Below, piece by piece: positions 1 through 8,090 of a DNA stretch of 64,000 nt (positions are counted from its first letter, which is position 1; the number at the start of each line of letters is the position of its first letter). Location: the NCBI RefSeq assembly GCF_000717345.1, contig NZ_JNZA01000040.1, positions 1 through 64,000 of the forward strand, written 5' to 3'. The notes under the pieces were generated by a model. The model made no database searches and was not told the origin of the DNA. It was given only the letters and a program-made list of their open reading frames with translations. Source of the DNA: Streptomyces lydicus. Its GTDB lineage: Bacteria > Actinomycetota > Actinomycetes > Streptomycetales > Streptomycetaceae. Position numbers and translations under genes: made by a program.

Positions 1-202
1 TCGCCAGGGCTCCGCCCTGACTCCCTCCTCCGCCTTGCGATGCACGGCACCAGACCCCGCTCCCTGATCCGGCCTGATCCAAACGACAGCCCCTAGCCCA
101 CCGCACACCACCGGCCGCCCCCGGCTCCCTGCCGACGCGCACGCTGCCGCGCGACCTGCGGGGTCAGGCGACGCGGAGGACGCTCCTGCCGCGCGACCCT
201 CC

Positions 203-844
203 CTAAGCCGGCGGCAGCAGCTCCCTGAGCAGGGGGCCCTGCCGGCGGTCGTCGGGTTCCAGGGCGAGCCAGGAGCCGTCGGGGAAGGCGATGTCCGCCC
301 GGCGGGGGTGCCGGGCCGGGGGCGGGGTCCGGCGCCGGGCGAAGCGGCCGGCCGGCACCTCGCCCAGCAGCTGCGCCGCCTCCCGCTCCGGCTGTCCGGG
401 CCTGCTCAGCAGCAGCAGCCGCTGGTCGGTGAAGACCAGCGCGAGCTGTTCGTTGCGGTGGCCCGCGACGTCGCCGGCGCCCGCGCGGGTGGTGATGACG
501 AACCAGCCCGCCGCACTGTCCCAGCCGCCGTCCCAGACGGGCCCCCGGAAGAGCCGGCGGATACCGCGCCAGGTGTGGTGCGCGCCCCGCTCCAGCAGGC
601 GCGCGGGAGCGGAGACGACGTACATGACCGCCGCCACCGGAAGCAGGAGCTTGCCCCACCCCTCGAACCGGTCCCCGTCCGCCGCCGGCTTCGGCCTGCG
701 GTACCGCTCGGGCGGCGTGTCCGGGGCCAGCGGGTCGAGCCGTACGCAGAGCGCCCCGCGCACCACCTCCCCGGGGCGCAGCAAGCCCGCGGAGTGGGTG
801 ACGAGCCACGCGTCCTGTTCCGGGACGACGGGGGAGGGGTGCAT
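203..844 (-). CDS. hypothetical protein, last gene of type VII-like cassette
   Basis: A 213-residue protein that I do not recognise as a named family. A hydrophobic stretch near residues 55-70 (LLLPVAAVMYVVSAPARLL) suggests membrane association. The C-terminal half contains LALVFTDQRLLLLSRPG, the kind of strand pattern seen in bacterial PH-like domains. The ATG at 842-844 lies 29 bp after the WXG-like gene on the same strand, so the three leftward genes 2135-203 probably form one operon. By position it could be a partner or immunity protein of the secreted-type protein upstream, but that is inference only. Confidence 0.7.
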   Translation of the reverse strand: MHPSPVVPEQDAWLVTHSAGLLRPGEVVRGALCVRLDPLAPDTPPERYRRPKPAADGDRFEGWGKLLLPVAAVMYVVSAPARLLERGAHHTWRGIRRLFRGPVWDGGWDSAAGWFVITTRAGAGDVAGHRNEQLALVFTDQRLLLLSRPGQPEREAAQLLGEVPAGRFARRRTPPPARHPRRADIAFPDGSWLALEPDDRRQGPLLRELLPPA

Positions 845-873
845 CGGTTCCGTCTCTCCTGTCCGCTCGGCGC

Positions 874-1812
874 TCAGCCGAAGGTGTCCTCGATACTGCC
901 CTTGGGCACGCGGTACGGCGCGGGTTCCTTCGGGCCCTCGTCGTCCAGTGCCTCCTTGCCGAAGTGCTTGATCGCGTCCTCGGCCGGGGTCTTGAAGTCG
1001 CCGGTCAGGCCGGTGGCCGCGCCGATCAGGGGCTTCGAGCCGTGGCCGGCGATCTGGCCGGTGACGACGTGATGGGCCATCCAGTCCCGCATGCTCTGGC
1101 CGCGCATGCCGGTGGGACCGCCCAGCTTGCGCAGCGCGCCCGCGACCTTCCGCGCCTCGTTGAAGGACTTCGCGCCGCTCTTGAACTCCTTGACGGCCTT
1201 CATCAGGTCCCGCAGCGTCTTGGCCAGCCCCGTGGAAACCTTCTCCACCCGGCCGATGAAGACCGCGACCTCGGCCTCCGCCACCAGCCCGTCCACGACG
1301 GTGGCCAGGCCCAGGGTGAGAATGTCGGTGATCACCATCGCGGCCAGCGTCATCGCCGCCCACTCGATCGCCTCGCGGATGATCGCGACGATGGCGTCCT
1401 CGGCGAACTTGCACTCGGCGGCGGCCTGGCTGAGGATCTTGGCCGTCTCGCCCATGTCCTTGCCGGTGTCGTCGATCGCGTCGACGATCTTGCCCATACC
1501 GCGGCCGAACCCCGCGGAGGCGTCACCCTCCCACTGCTCCGGCAGGCCCCGCGCCGCCGCCCGCAGCCCCTCGGCCACCTTGTGCAGCGCCTCGCCCTGC
1601 GCCTTCCACTCCTGGGCGGCCTGCGTCAGCTGCGTCGGCATGCCGGTGACCTTTTCGAGCGAGTCCATCAGCCCGATCTTGTCGAGGAACCACCGGATCG
1701 CGTCGTCGAGCCCGGCGTCGATGCCGTGCTCCTCGTTGCTGTGGATCTGCTCGACGTCGGGGAGCTTCTCGATCTCCTTGTTCACCCACGCGTAGGCATC
1801 CGTGACGCTCAT
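874..1812 (-). CDS. WXG100-superfamily-like protein
   Basis: A 312-residue protein. It is helical, with a WEG turn (LPEQWEGDAS) around residue 100 followed by a long amphipathic region, as in WXG100/LXG-type substrates of type VII secretion. A hydrophobic segment around residues 140-175 (AAMTLAAMVITDILTLGLA) follows. The C-terminal part (MRGQSMRDWMAHHVVTG onward) is not a toxin domain I recognise. The start overlaps the EspC-like gene by 4 bp (ATGA), which implies translational coupling. The family call rests on the WxG turn and the neighbour. No ESX core genes (EccC, EccD and so on) are in the window. Confidence 0.7.
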   Translation of the reverse strand: MSVTDAYAWVNKEIEKLPDVEQIHSNEEHGIDAGLDDAIRWFLDKIGLMDSLEKVTGMPTQLTQAAQEWKAQGEALHKVAEGLRAAARGLPEQWEGDASAGFGRGMGKIVDAIDDTGKDMGETAKILSQAAAECKFAEDAIVAIIREAIEWAAMTLAAMVITDILTLGLATVVDGLVAEAEVAVFIGRVEKVSTGLAKTLRDLMKAVKEFKSGAKSFNEARKVAGALRKLGGPTGMRGQSMRDWMAHHVVTGQIAGHGSKPLIGAATGLTGDFKTPAEDAIKHFGKEALDDEGPKEPAPYRVPKGSIEDTFG

Positions 1813-2135
1813 ACGGACATGCTCCCGCCGCCCCCGCCGAACCCTTCCTGGGTGGCGTACTCGTTGGCGACGTAGCTGCCCGCCATGGCGCGCAGGGCCT
1901 CCGCCGCCCCCTGGAGCAGCTCGGCGATGTCGTGGATGTTCTGCTGCGCCGCGGTGGCGTGCTCGTTGTACGAGGAGTGCAGCTCGTCGGACTCCGGCAG
2001 CTTGCCGAAGGCGCCCGACGGTATCTCCACGTGCTCCAGCGCCCGCGCGATGCGGGGCACCTCTTCCCGCAGCCGTTCCGTACCGGACGCGTAGCTGAAC
2101 ATCGCGTCCGGGTTGGTCTGGAATCCCGCTCCCAT
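1809..2135 (-). CDS. EspC-like type VII secretion-associated protein
   Basis: A 108-residue, mostly helical protein. Its N-terminus (GAGFQTNPDAMFSYASGTERL) and the following long helices with ELLQGAAEALRAMAG match the general pattern of the EspC / ESX-1 secretion-associated family (PF10824-type). It ends in a flexible glycine tail. It is the first gene of a leftward operon, with the WXG-like gene starting inside its stop codon. Proteins of this family are typically encoded just ahead of larger WXG/LXG substrates, which is what is seen here. Confidence 0.75.
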   Translation of the reverse strand: MGAGFQTNPDAMFSYASGTERLREEVPRIARALEHVEIPSGAFGKLPESDELHSSYNEHATAAQQNIHDIAELLQGAAEALRAMAGSYVANEYATQEGFGGGGGSMSV

Positions 2136-2462
2136 TCCCGTTCTCCCCGTCTCCCCGCCGTCGTCGGCCGTACACCGACCGGAACCACCCTAGGAACGGC
2201 AAGGCACGGACCCTTCAACACCGGGTCAACGGGCCCTCAGGGCCGCATCAAGAGTGGGCCAAGCGGCCCCGATTCCGGCCGCCCGCCGCGCTGAGCGGGG
2301 CGGACGTGGGAAGGATCAGGGGTGAGGGTTACGGGACAGCGGTTCTGATTCAGGCCAAGGGTGCGTAATGTGACGGTAACCCCCTCACGTGATACTGGTG
2401 AGCCGCGCACGTCGATCCACGTGCGTCGGACAGGCCGATTGACCTGCAAGGATTGGTGACCC
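2136..2462. other. divergent intergenic region
   Basis: This 327-bp stretch separates the leftward EspC-like operon from rightward glnA2 and should hold both promoters. There is no convincing coding signal. I looked for a GlnR array of the type found upstream of glnA and glnII. Isolated GTAAC and GTGAC words occur at about 2377-2395, but without the regular 6-bp spacing, so none is called. Confidence 0.4.
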
Positions 2463-3824
2463 ATGGACAAGCAGCAGGAGTTTGTGCTCCGTACGCTCGA
2501 GGAGCGCGACATCCGCTTCGTACGGCTGTGGTTCACCGACGTGCTCGGGTTCCTGAAGTCGGTGGCGGTGGCGCCCGCCGAGCTGGAGCAGGCATTCGAC
2601 GAGGGCATCGGCTTCGACGGCTCGGCCATCGAAGGATTCGCCCGGGTGTACGAATCCGACATGATCGCCAAGCCGGACCCCGGCACCTTCCAGATCCTGC
2701 CCTGGCGCGCCGAGGCCCCCGGCACCGCCCGGATGTTCTGCGACATCCTGATGCCGGACGGCTCCCCCTCCTACGCCGACCCGCGCTACGTCCTCAAGCG
2801 GATCCTGGCCAAGACCTCCGACCTCGGGTTCACCTTCTACACCCACCCCGAGATCGAGTTCTTCCTGCTCAAGGACAAGCCCGTGGACGGCCAGCGGCCG
2901 ACCCCCGGCGACTCCTCCGGGTACTTCGACCACACCCCGCAGAACGTCGGCATGGACTTCCGCCGCCAGGCCATCACGATGCTGGAGTCGATGGGCATCT
3001 CGGTGGAGTTCAGCCACCACGAGGGCGCCCCCGGCCAGCAGGAGATCGACCTGCGCTACGCCGACGCCCTCTCGACCGCCGACAACATCATGACGTTCCG
3101 GCTGGTCATGAAGCAGGTGGCACTGGAGCAGGGCGTCCAGGCGACCTTCATGCCCAAGCCGTTCTCGGAGTACCCCGGCTCCGGCATGCACACCCACCTG
3201 TCCCTCTTCGAGGGTGACCGCAACGCCTTCCACGAGTCCGGCTCGGAGTACCAACTCTCCAAGGTGGGGCGCTCGTTCATCGCCGGCCTGCTCAAGCACG
3301 CCGGCGAGATCTCCGCCGTCACCAACCAGTGGGTCAACTCCTACAAGCGCATCTGGGGCGGCGCCAACCGCACCGCGGGCGCCGGCGGCGAAGCCCCCTC
3401 GTACATCTGCTGGGGCCACAACAACCGCTCCGCGCTGATCCGCGTCCCGATGTACAAGCCCGGCAAGATGGGCTCGACCCGGGTCGAGGTCCGCTCGATC
3501 GACTCCGGTGCCAACCCCTACCTCACCTACGCCGTCCTGCTCGCCGCCGGCCTCAAGGGCATCGAGGAGGGCTACGAGCTCCCGGCCGGCGCCGACGACG
3601 ACGTCTGGGCGCTGTCCGACTCCGAGCGCCGGGCGATGGGCATCGAGCCGCTGCCGCAGAACCTCGGCGAGGCCATCGAGCTGATGGAGCGCAGCGAACT
3701 GGTCGCCGAGACGCTCGGCGAGCACGTCTTCGACTTCTTCCTGCGCAACAAGAAGCAGGAGTGGGAGGAGTACCGCTCCGAGGTCACCGCCTTCGAGCTG
3801 CGCAAGATGCTGCCCGTGCTCTGA
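2463..3824 (+). CDS. glnA2: GlnA2-type glutamine synthetase-like enzyme (probable gamma-glutamylpolyamine synthetase)
   Basis: A 453-residue protein of the GS-I fold. Near the N-terminus is GFDGSAIEGF, the metal-binding PEIEFFLL segment is near residue 140, PGSGMHTHLSL near residue 241 and NRSALIRVP near residue 323. The position matching the adenylylated Tyr397 of GlnA is Trp382 (DDVWAL), so GlnE-type control is not expected. In S. coelicolor the glnA2 product (SCO2241) is reported to act in polyamine catabolism as a gamma-glutamylpolyamine synthetase. Assignment here rests on sequence pattern and on the position just upstream of glnE. The ATG follows a short leader, and glnE starts 27 bp after the stop. 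Confidence 0.93.
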   Translation: MDKQQEFVLRTLEERDIRFVRLWFTDVLGFLKSVAVAPAELEQAFDEGIGFDGSAIEGFARVYESDMIAKPDPGTFQILPWRAEAPGTARMFCDILMPDGSPSYADPRYVLKRILAKTSDLGFTFYTHPEIEFFLLKDKPVDGQRPTPGDSSGYFDHTPQNVGMDFRRQAITMLESMGISVEFSHHEGAPGQQEIDLRYADALSTADNIMTFRLVMKQVALEQGVQATFMPKPFSEYPGSGMHTHLSLFEGDRNAFHESGSEYQLSKVGRSFIAGLLKHAGEISAVTNQWVNSYKRIWGGANRTAGAGGEAPSYICWGHNNRSALIRVPMYKPGKMGSTRVEVRSIDSGANPYLTYAVLLAAGLKGIEEGYELPAGADDDVWALSDSERRAMGIEPLPQNLGEAIELMERSELVAETLGEHVFDFFLRNKKQEWEEYRSEVTAFELRKMLPVL

Positions 3825-3851
3825 GCCACCGCGCCACCGAGAGGCTGGACC

Positions 3852-6800
3852 ATGGCACTACCCGCTCCGCAGGGACGGCGGAGCAGCACCTTCACCCGGC
3901 TGCTGAGGCACGGTTTCACCGACCCCTCGGCGGCCGGGGAGCTGCTCGACACCCCCGAACTCGCCCCCGTACGCGACGACTCGGCGCTGCTCGAAGCGCT
4001 CGGGGGGACCGCGGATCCCGACCTCGCACTGCGGGGCCTGGTCCGGCTGGTGGAGGCGCTGCCGCCGGACGGACGGCAGACGCTGCTCGCCACCGTCGTC
4101 GCGGCCAAGCCGCTGCGGGACCGGCTGCTGGGGGTGCTCGGCGCGTCCGAGGCGCTCGCCGACCACCTCGCCCGCCACCCGGAGGACTGGCAGTCGCTGG
4201 TCACCTACGAGTCGGTGGACCTGCACCCCACCACCCCCGAGTTCGAGCAGGCGCTCGCCGAGGGCATCTGGGGCGAGGAGGGCGCCACCAGACCGCGGGC
4301 GGACGCCCTGCGCGCCGCCTACCGCCGCGCCCTGCTGGGCATCGCGGCCCGCGACGTGTGCGGCACGACCGATGTCGCCGAGGTGGCCGCCGAACTCGCC
4401 GACCTCGCCACCGCCACCGTCCGCGCCGCCCTGGAGATCTCCTACGAGGAAGCGCCCGGCGACGCCGCGGTGTCCCGGCTGGCCGTCATCGGCATGGGCA
4501 AGTGCGGCGGCCGGGAACTCAACTACGTCTCCGACGTCGACGTCATCTTCGTCGCCGAGGCCAAGGAAGGCGTCGACGAGGCCAAGGCGCTGCAGGCCGC
4601 GACCCGGATCGCCGCCCGCATGATGCGGCTGTGCTCGGACAACACCCCCGAGGGCACCATCTGGCCGGTGGACGCCAACCTGCGCCCCGAGGGCCGCAAC
4701 GGCCCCCTGGTGCGCACCCTCAGCAGCCACCTCGCCTACTACCAGCGCTGGGCCAAGACCTGGGAGTTCCAAGCACTGCTCAAGGCCCGCCCGATGGCCG
4801 GCGACCTGGGCCTGGGCCAGGAGTACGTCGACGCGCTGGCGCCCATGGTGTGGGAGGCCGCCGAACGGGAGAACTTCGTCGCCGACGTGCGCCAGATGCG
4901 CCGCCGCGTCGTCGAGAACATCCCCGCCGCCCAGGTCGAGCGGGAGCTCAAGCTCGGCCCCGGCGGACTGCGCGACGTCGAATTCGCCGTCCAGCTGCTG
5001 CAGTTGGTGCACGGTCGCAGCGACGCCACGCTGCGCAGCGCCACCACCCTGGACGCCCTCGCCGCGCTGGCGGCCGGCGGCTACGTCGGACGCCAGGACG
5101 CCGCCGCCCTGGACGCCGCCTACCGCTTCCTGCGGACGCTGGAACACCGCATCCAGCTCATCCGCCTCCGCCGCACCCACCTGATGCCCGAGGAGGAGTC
5201 CGAACTCCGGCGCCTGGCACGGTCGTTGGGGCTGCGCACCGAACCGGTCGACACCCTCCGCAAGGAGTGGAAGTGGCACGCCAGAGAAGTGCGCCGCCTG
5301 CACGAGAAGCTCTTCTACCGCCCCCTGCTCGACGCCGTCGCCCACCTGGAACCCGGCGAGGCCCGGCTCTCCGCCAAGGCCGCGGGGCACCGCCTCGAAG
5401 CGCTCGGCTACGCCGACCCGGTCGCCGCGCTGCGCCACCTGGAGGCGCTGGCCTCCGGCGTGACCCGCAAGGCCGCCATCCAGCGGACCCTGCTGCCGGT
5501 GCTGCTCGCCTGGTTCGCCGACTCCGCCGACCCGGACGCCGGACTGCTCAACTTCCGCAAGGTCTCCGACGCCCTCGGCAAGACCCCCTGGTACCTGCGG
5601 CTGCTGCGTGACGAGGGCGCGGCCGCCGAGAACCTCGCACGCGTGCTGTCGGCCGGCCGCCTCGCCCCCGACCTGCTGCTGCGCGCCCCCGAGGCGGTCG
5701 CCCTGCTCGGCGCGCCCGACGGCCTCCAACCGCGCTCCCGGGCCGCCCTGGAGCAGGAGGTGCTGGCCGCGGTCGGCCGGGCGGACGGCGCCGAGGCCGC
5801 GGTGACGGCGGCCCGCGGGGTGCGCCGCCGGGAGCTGTTCCGGACCGCCGCGGCGGACGTGATCGGCGCGTACGGCACGGAGTTCAGCCCCGCCGAAACC
5901 GACCACGGCCGCTCCGTCGACCAGGTGGGCTCCGCGCTCTCCGACCTCAACGCCGCGACCCTGGCCGGCGCGCTGCGTGCCGCGGTCCGCGAGCAGTGGG
6001 GCGACACCCTGCCCACCCGCTTCGCGGTGATCGGCGTGGGCCGCTTCGGCGGCGACGAACTCGGCTACGGCTCGGACGCCGACGTCCTCTTCGTCCACGA
6101 ACCGCGCGAGGGCGCCGACGAGCAGGAGGCCGCCAAGGCCGCCCACGCCGTCGCCAACGAGATGCGCCGGCTGCTCGAACTCCCCTCCTCCGACCCGCCG
6201 CTGATCATCGACGCGGATCTGCGCCCGGAGGGCAGGTCAGGACCGCTGGTGCGCACCCTCGCCTCGTACGCCGCCTACTACCGGCGCTGGTCGCTGGTCT
6301 GGGAGGCGCAGGCCCTGCTGCGCGCCGAACCGGTCGCCGGCGACGAGGAGCTGGGCCGCCGGTTCATCGAGCTGGTCGACCCGCTGCGTTACCCGGCCGA
6401 GGGGCTGGGCGACGAAGCGGTCCGCGAGATCCGCAGGCTCAAGGCCCGCATGGAGTCCGAGCGGCTGCCCCGCGGCGCCGACCCCACCACTCACGCCAAG
6501 CTCGGCCGCGGGGGCCTGAGCGACGTCGAGTGGACGGTGCAGCTGCTCCAGATGCAGCACGGCTGGGAGATCCCCGGACTGCGCACCACCCGCACCCGCG
6601 AGGCGCTGGCCGCGGCCCACGCCGCCGAGCTGATCGGCACGGAAGAGGCGCAGATACTGGACGAGGCGTGGGTGCTGGCGGCGCGCGTCCGCAACGCGGT
6701 GATGATCGTGCGCGGCCGCCCCGGCGACACGTTCCCCACCGACGGCCGCGAACTGGCCGCGGTGGGCCGCTACCTCGGCTACGAGGAGGGCCACGTCGGC

Positions 6801-6875
6801 GACATGATCGACGACTACCGCCGCATCACCCGCCGGGCTCGCGGGGTCGTGGAGGAACGGTTTTACGGAGCGTAG
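3852..6875 (+). CDS. glnE: bifunctional glutamine synthetase adenylyltransferase/adenylyl-removing enzyme
   Basis: A 1007-residue protein, the usual actinobacterial GlnE length. It has two nucleotidyltransferase modules: AVIGMGKCGGRELNYVSDVD from residue 211, and AVIGVGRFGGDELGYGSDAD from residue 725. The first resembles the deadenylylating half and the second the adenylylating half. Each is followed by a helical GlnD/PII-type segment (RELKLGPGGLRDVEF; THAKLGRGGLSDVEW). Its target is Tyr397 of GlnA, encoded at 60845-62254. It follows glnA2 by 27 bp and may be co-transcribed. The stop codon abuts the end of the dispersed repeat element. Confidence 0.96.
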   Translation: MALPAPQGRRSSTFTRLLRHGFTDPSAAGELLDTPELAPVRDDSALLEALGGTADPDLALRGLVRLVEALPPDGRQTLLATVVAAKPLRDRLLGVLGASEALADHLARHPEDWQSLVTYESVDLHPTTPEFEQALAEGIWGEEGATRPRADALRAAYRRALLGIAARDVCGTTDVAEVAAELADLATATVRAALEISYEEAPGDAAVSRLAVIGMGKCGGRELNYVSDVDVIFVAEAKEGVDEAKALQAATRIAARMMRLCSDNTPEGTIWPVDANLRPEGRNGPLVRTLSSHLAYYQRWAKTWEFQALLKARPMAGDLGLGQEYVDALAPMVWEAAERENFVADVRQMRRRVVENIPAAQVERELKLGPGGLRDVEFAVQLLQLVHGRSDATLRSATTLDALAALAAGGYVGRQDAAALDAAYRFLRTLEHRIQLIRLRRTHLMPEEESELRRLARSLGLRTEPVDTLRKEWKWHAREVRRLHEKLFYRPLLDAVAHLEPGEARLSAKAAGHRLEALGYADPVAALRHLEALASGVTRKAAIQRTLLPVLLAWFADSADPDAGLLNFRKVSDALGKTPWYLRLLRDEGAAAENLARVLSAGRLAPDLLLRAPEAVALLGAPDGLQPRSRAALEQEVLAAVGRADGAEAAVTAARGVRRRELFRTAAADVIGAYGTEFSPAETDHGRSVDQVGSALSDLNAATLAGALRAAVREQWGDTLPTRFAVIGVGRFGGDELGYGSDADVLFVHEPREGADEQEAAKAAHAVANEMRRLLELPSSDPPLIIDADLRPEGRSGPLVRTLASYAAYYRRWSLVWEAQALLRAEPVAGDEELGRRFIELVDPLRYPAEGLGDEAVREIRRLKARMESERLPRGADPTTHAKLGRGGLSDVEWTVQLLQMQHGWEIPGLRTTRTREALAAAHAAELIGTEEAQILDEAWVLAARVRNAVMIVRGRPGDTFPTDGRELAAVGRYLGYEEGHVGDMIDDYRRITRRARGVVEERFYGA

Positions 6876-6877
6876 GG

Positions 6878-7132
6878 CTTCCCACGTCGTGGTCCGTAAA
6901 GGCCGGTGGGGGCGGGCGCTCGCCCCCACCGGCCTTCAACTTCTCCCCAACGGGAGGGGCTGGACCGGAGGACGAAGTCTGGAGGGCCGGCACCGCACCC
7001 AACAACAACCCGGCCCGCCGCAGGCGCCACGGCGAGCAAGACCCACGGCGGGAAAGCCGACAACGTGCGGCGGCGCCGCAAAGCACAACGGCGAGCAACC
7101 ACCACGGCGCCGCAGACAAAAACGTGGGAAGC
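6878..7132. repeat. dispersed intergenic repeat, copy A (shortened left arm)
   Basis: This 255-bp element starts GCTTCCCACG and ends with the exact reverse complement CGTGGGAAGC. It has a GGCCGGTGGGGG hairpin near the left end, a CTTCTCCCC/CGGGAGGGG segment, and two imperfect tandem units starting near 7025 and 7084. Most of it matches 35515-35831 closely. It fills the gap between the convergent glnE and PAP2 genes, with 2 bp from the glnE stop and none from the PAP2 stop. Compared with copy B, about 55 bp of the left arm are missing. There is no ORF. I do not recognise it as a named family. Confidence 0.9.
6899..6936. terminator. bidirectional hairpin inside repeat copy A
   Basis: A stem of AAGGCCGGTGGGGGCG paired with CGCCCCCACCGGCCTT around a 6-nt loop. 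It lies between the convergent glnE and PAP2 genes, so it probably serves as a terminator for both. There is no long U-tract, which is common for Streptomyces terminators. Confidence 0.7.
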
Positions 7133-7972
7133 TCAAGCCACGGCAGGGGCAACGCGGGCCAAGCGATGAGGCAAGGACCCGTACCAGACGCAGGCGAGGC
7201 TGAATCCGAAGCCGAGGCAGAGGACTCCGCCCACCGCGTCCAGCCAGAAGTGGTTCGCGGTGGAGACGATGACCAGCAGGGTCGTCGTCGGGTAGAGCAG
7301 GCCGAGGACGCGGCACCACAACGGGCGGGCCAGCAGGGCGATGGTGATGCCGCACCACAGCGACCAGCCGATGTGCATCGACGGCATCGCCGCGTACTGG
7401 TTGGACATCGAGGCGAGGTTGCCGGACGCCATCGACCCCCAGGTGCCGTGGTCGACGAGAGTGTCGATGAAGCCGCCGTCCGGCATCAGCCGGGGCGGTG
7501 CCAGCGGGTAGAAGTAATAGCCGATCAGGGCGACGCCGGTGGTGGCGAACAGGGCCAGCCGCGCCGCGGCGTAGCGGCCCGGGTGCCAGCGGTAGAGCCA
7601 GACCAGCACCCCGATGGTGACGATGAAGTGCAGCGTCGCGTAGTAGTAGTTCATCGACACGATCAGCCACGTCACGGAGTTCACCGCGTGGTTGACGGTG
7701 TGCTCGACGGCGATGCCCAGCGAGTGTTCCGCCTGCCAGATCCAGTCGGCGTTCCGCAGCGCCTTCATCTTCTGCTCCGGCACCGCGTTGCGGATCATCG
7801 AGTACGTCCAGTAGCTGACCGCGATCAGCAGGATCTCGAACCAGAGCCGGGGCGTGCGAGGAGAACGCAGACGGATCAGCCGACCCTCTTCCGTCGGGCG
7901 TTCCGCGTGCTCCCCCTTGGGTGGCGGGGTGGTCGGAAGGCCGTCCAGAATCCTCGTATTCGCATCACCCAT
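7133..7972 (-). CDS. PAP2-superfamily membrane phosphatase/phosphotransferase
   Basis: A 279-residue integral membrane protein with about six hydrophobic segments after a cytoplasmic N-terminus of about 45 residues. PAP2 motifs are visible: YPLAPPRL, AAMPSMHIGWS with the motif-2 histidine, and STANHFWLDAVGG with the motif-3 histidine and aspartate. The long spacing and APPRL context are typical of the inositolphosphotransferase-like (Aur1/Ipt1-related) branch common in actinobacteria. It acts at the membrane on a lipid or isoprenyl phosphate, and the substrate is unknown. It converges on glnE. A perfect palindrome sits directly upstream of the ATG. Confidence 0.88.
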   Translation of the reverse strand: MGDANTRILDGLPTTPPPKGEHAERPTEEGRLIRLRSPRTPRLWFEILLIAVSYWTYSMIRNAVPEQKMKALRNADWIWQAEHSLGIAVEHTVNHAVNSVTWLIVSMNYYYATLHFIVTIGVLVWLYRWHPGRYAAARLALFATTGVALIGYYFYPLAPPRLMPDGGFIDTLVDHGTWGSMASGNLASMSNQYAAMPSMHIGWSLWCGITIALLARPLWCRVLGLLYPTTTLLVIVSTANHFWLDAVGGVLCLGFGFSLACVWYGSLPHRLARVAPAVA

Positions 7973-7973
7973 A

Positions 7974-7988
7974 GGCAGACAGTCTGCC
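7974..7988. promoter_or_regulatory. perfect palindrome next to PAP2 start codon
   Basis: GGCAGAC-A-GTCTGCC, 15 bp with perfect 7-bp arms, lies one base upstream of the ATG of the leftward PAP2 gene, where a Shine-Dalgarno sequence would normally be. It may be an operator over a leaderless start, or a hairpin that hides the start. Confidence 0.5.
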
Positions 7989-8090
7989 AGAAAGGGGCGA
8001 GTTGCCGATCATCCTCCGGTCGAATATTCGATCCTTTGTCTCGGTCCTGAGACGGACGCCGGACCCCCGCCGTTCTCCGGGTCGTAACCC

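Noticed and set aside
1..202. Possible gene end or terminator at the left edge
   Set aside because: Only a short GCCAGGGC/GCCCTG-type hairpin is visible and no frame with a family pattern. It is left uncalled.
2330..2462. GlnR box upstream of glnA2
   Set aside because: GTAAC/GTGAC words occur, but without the regular 6-bp spacing found at glnA and glnII.
3858..6146. Long open frame on the minus strand across glnE (and similar long frames across most genes)
   Set aside because: It is antisense to a clear GlnE. It is rich in Gly/Ala/Arg/Val with no family motif, which is typical of frames mirrored by high GC3.
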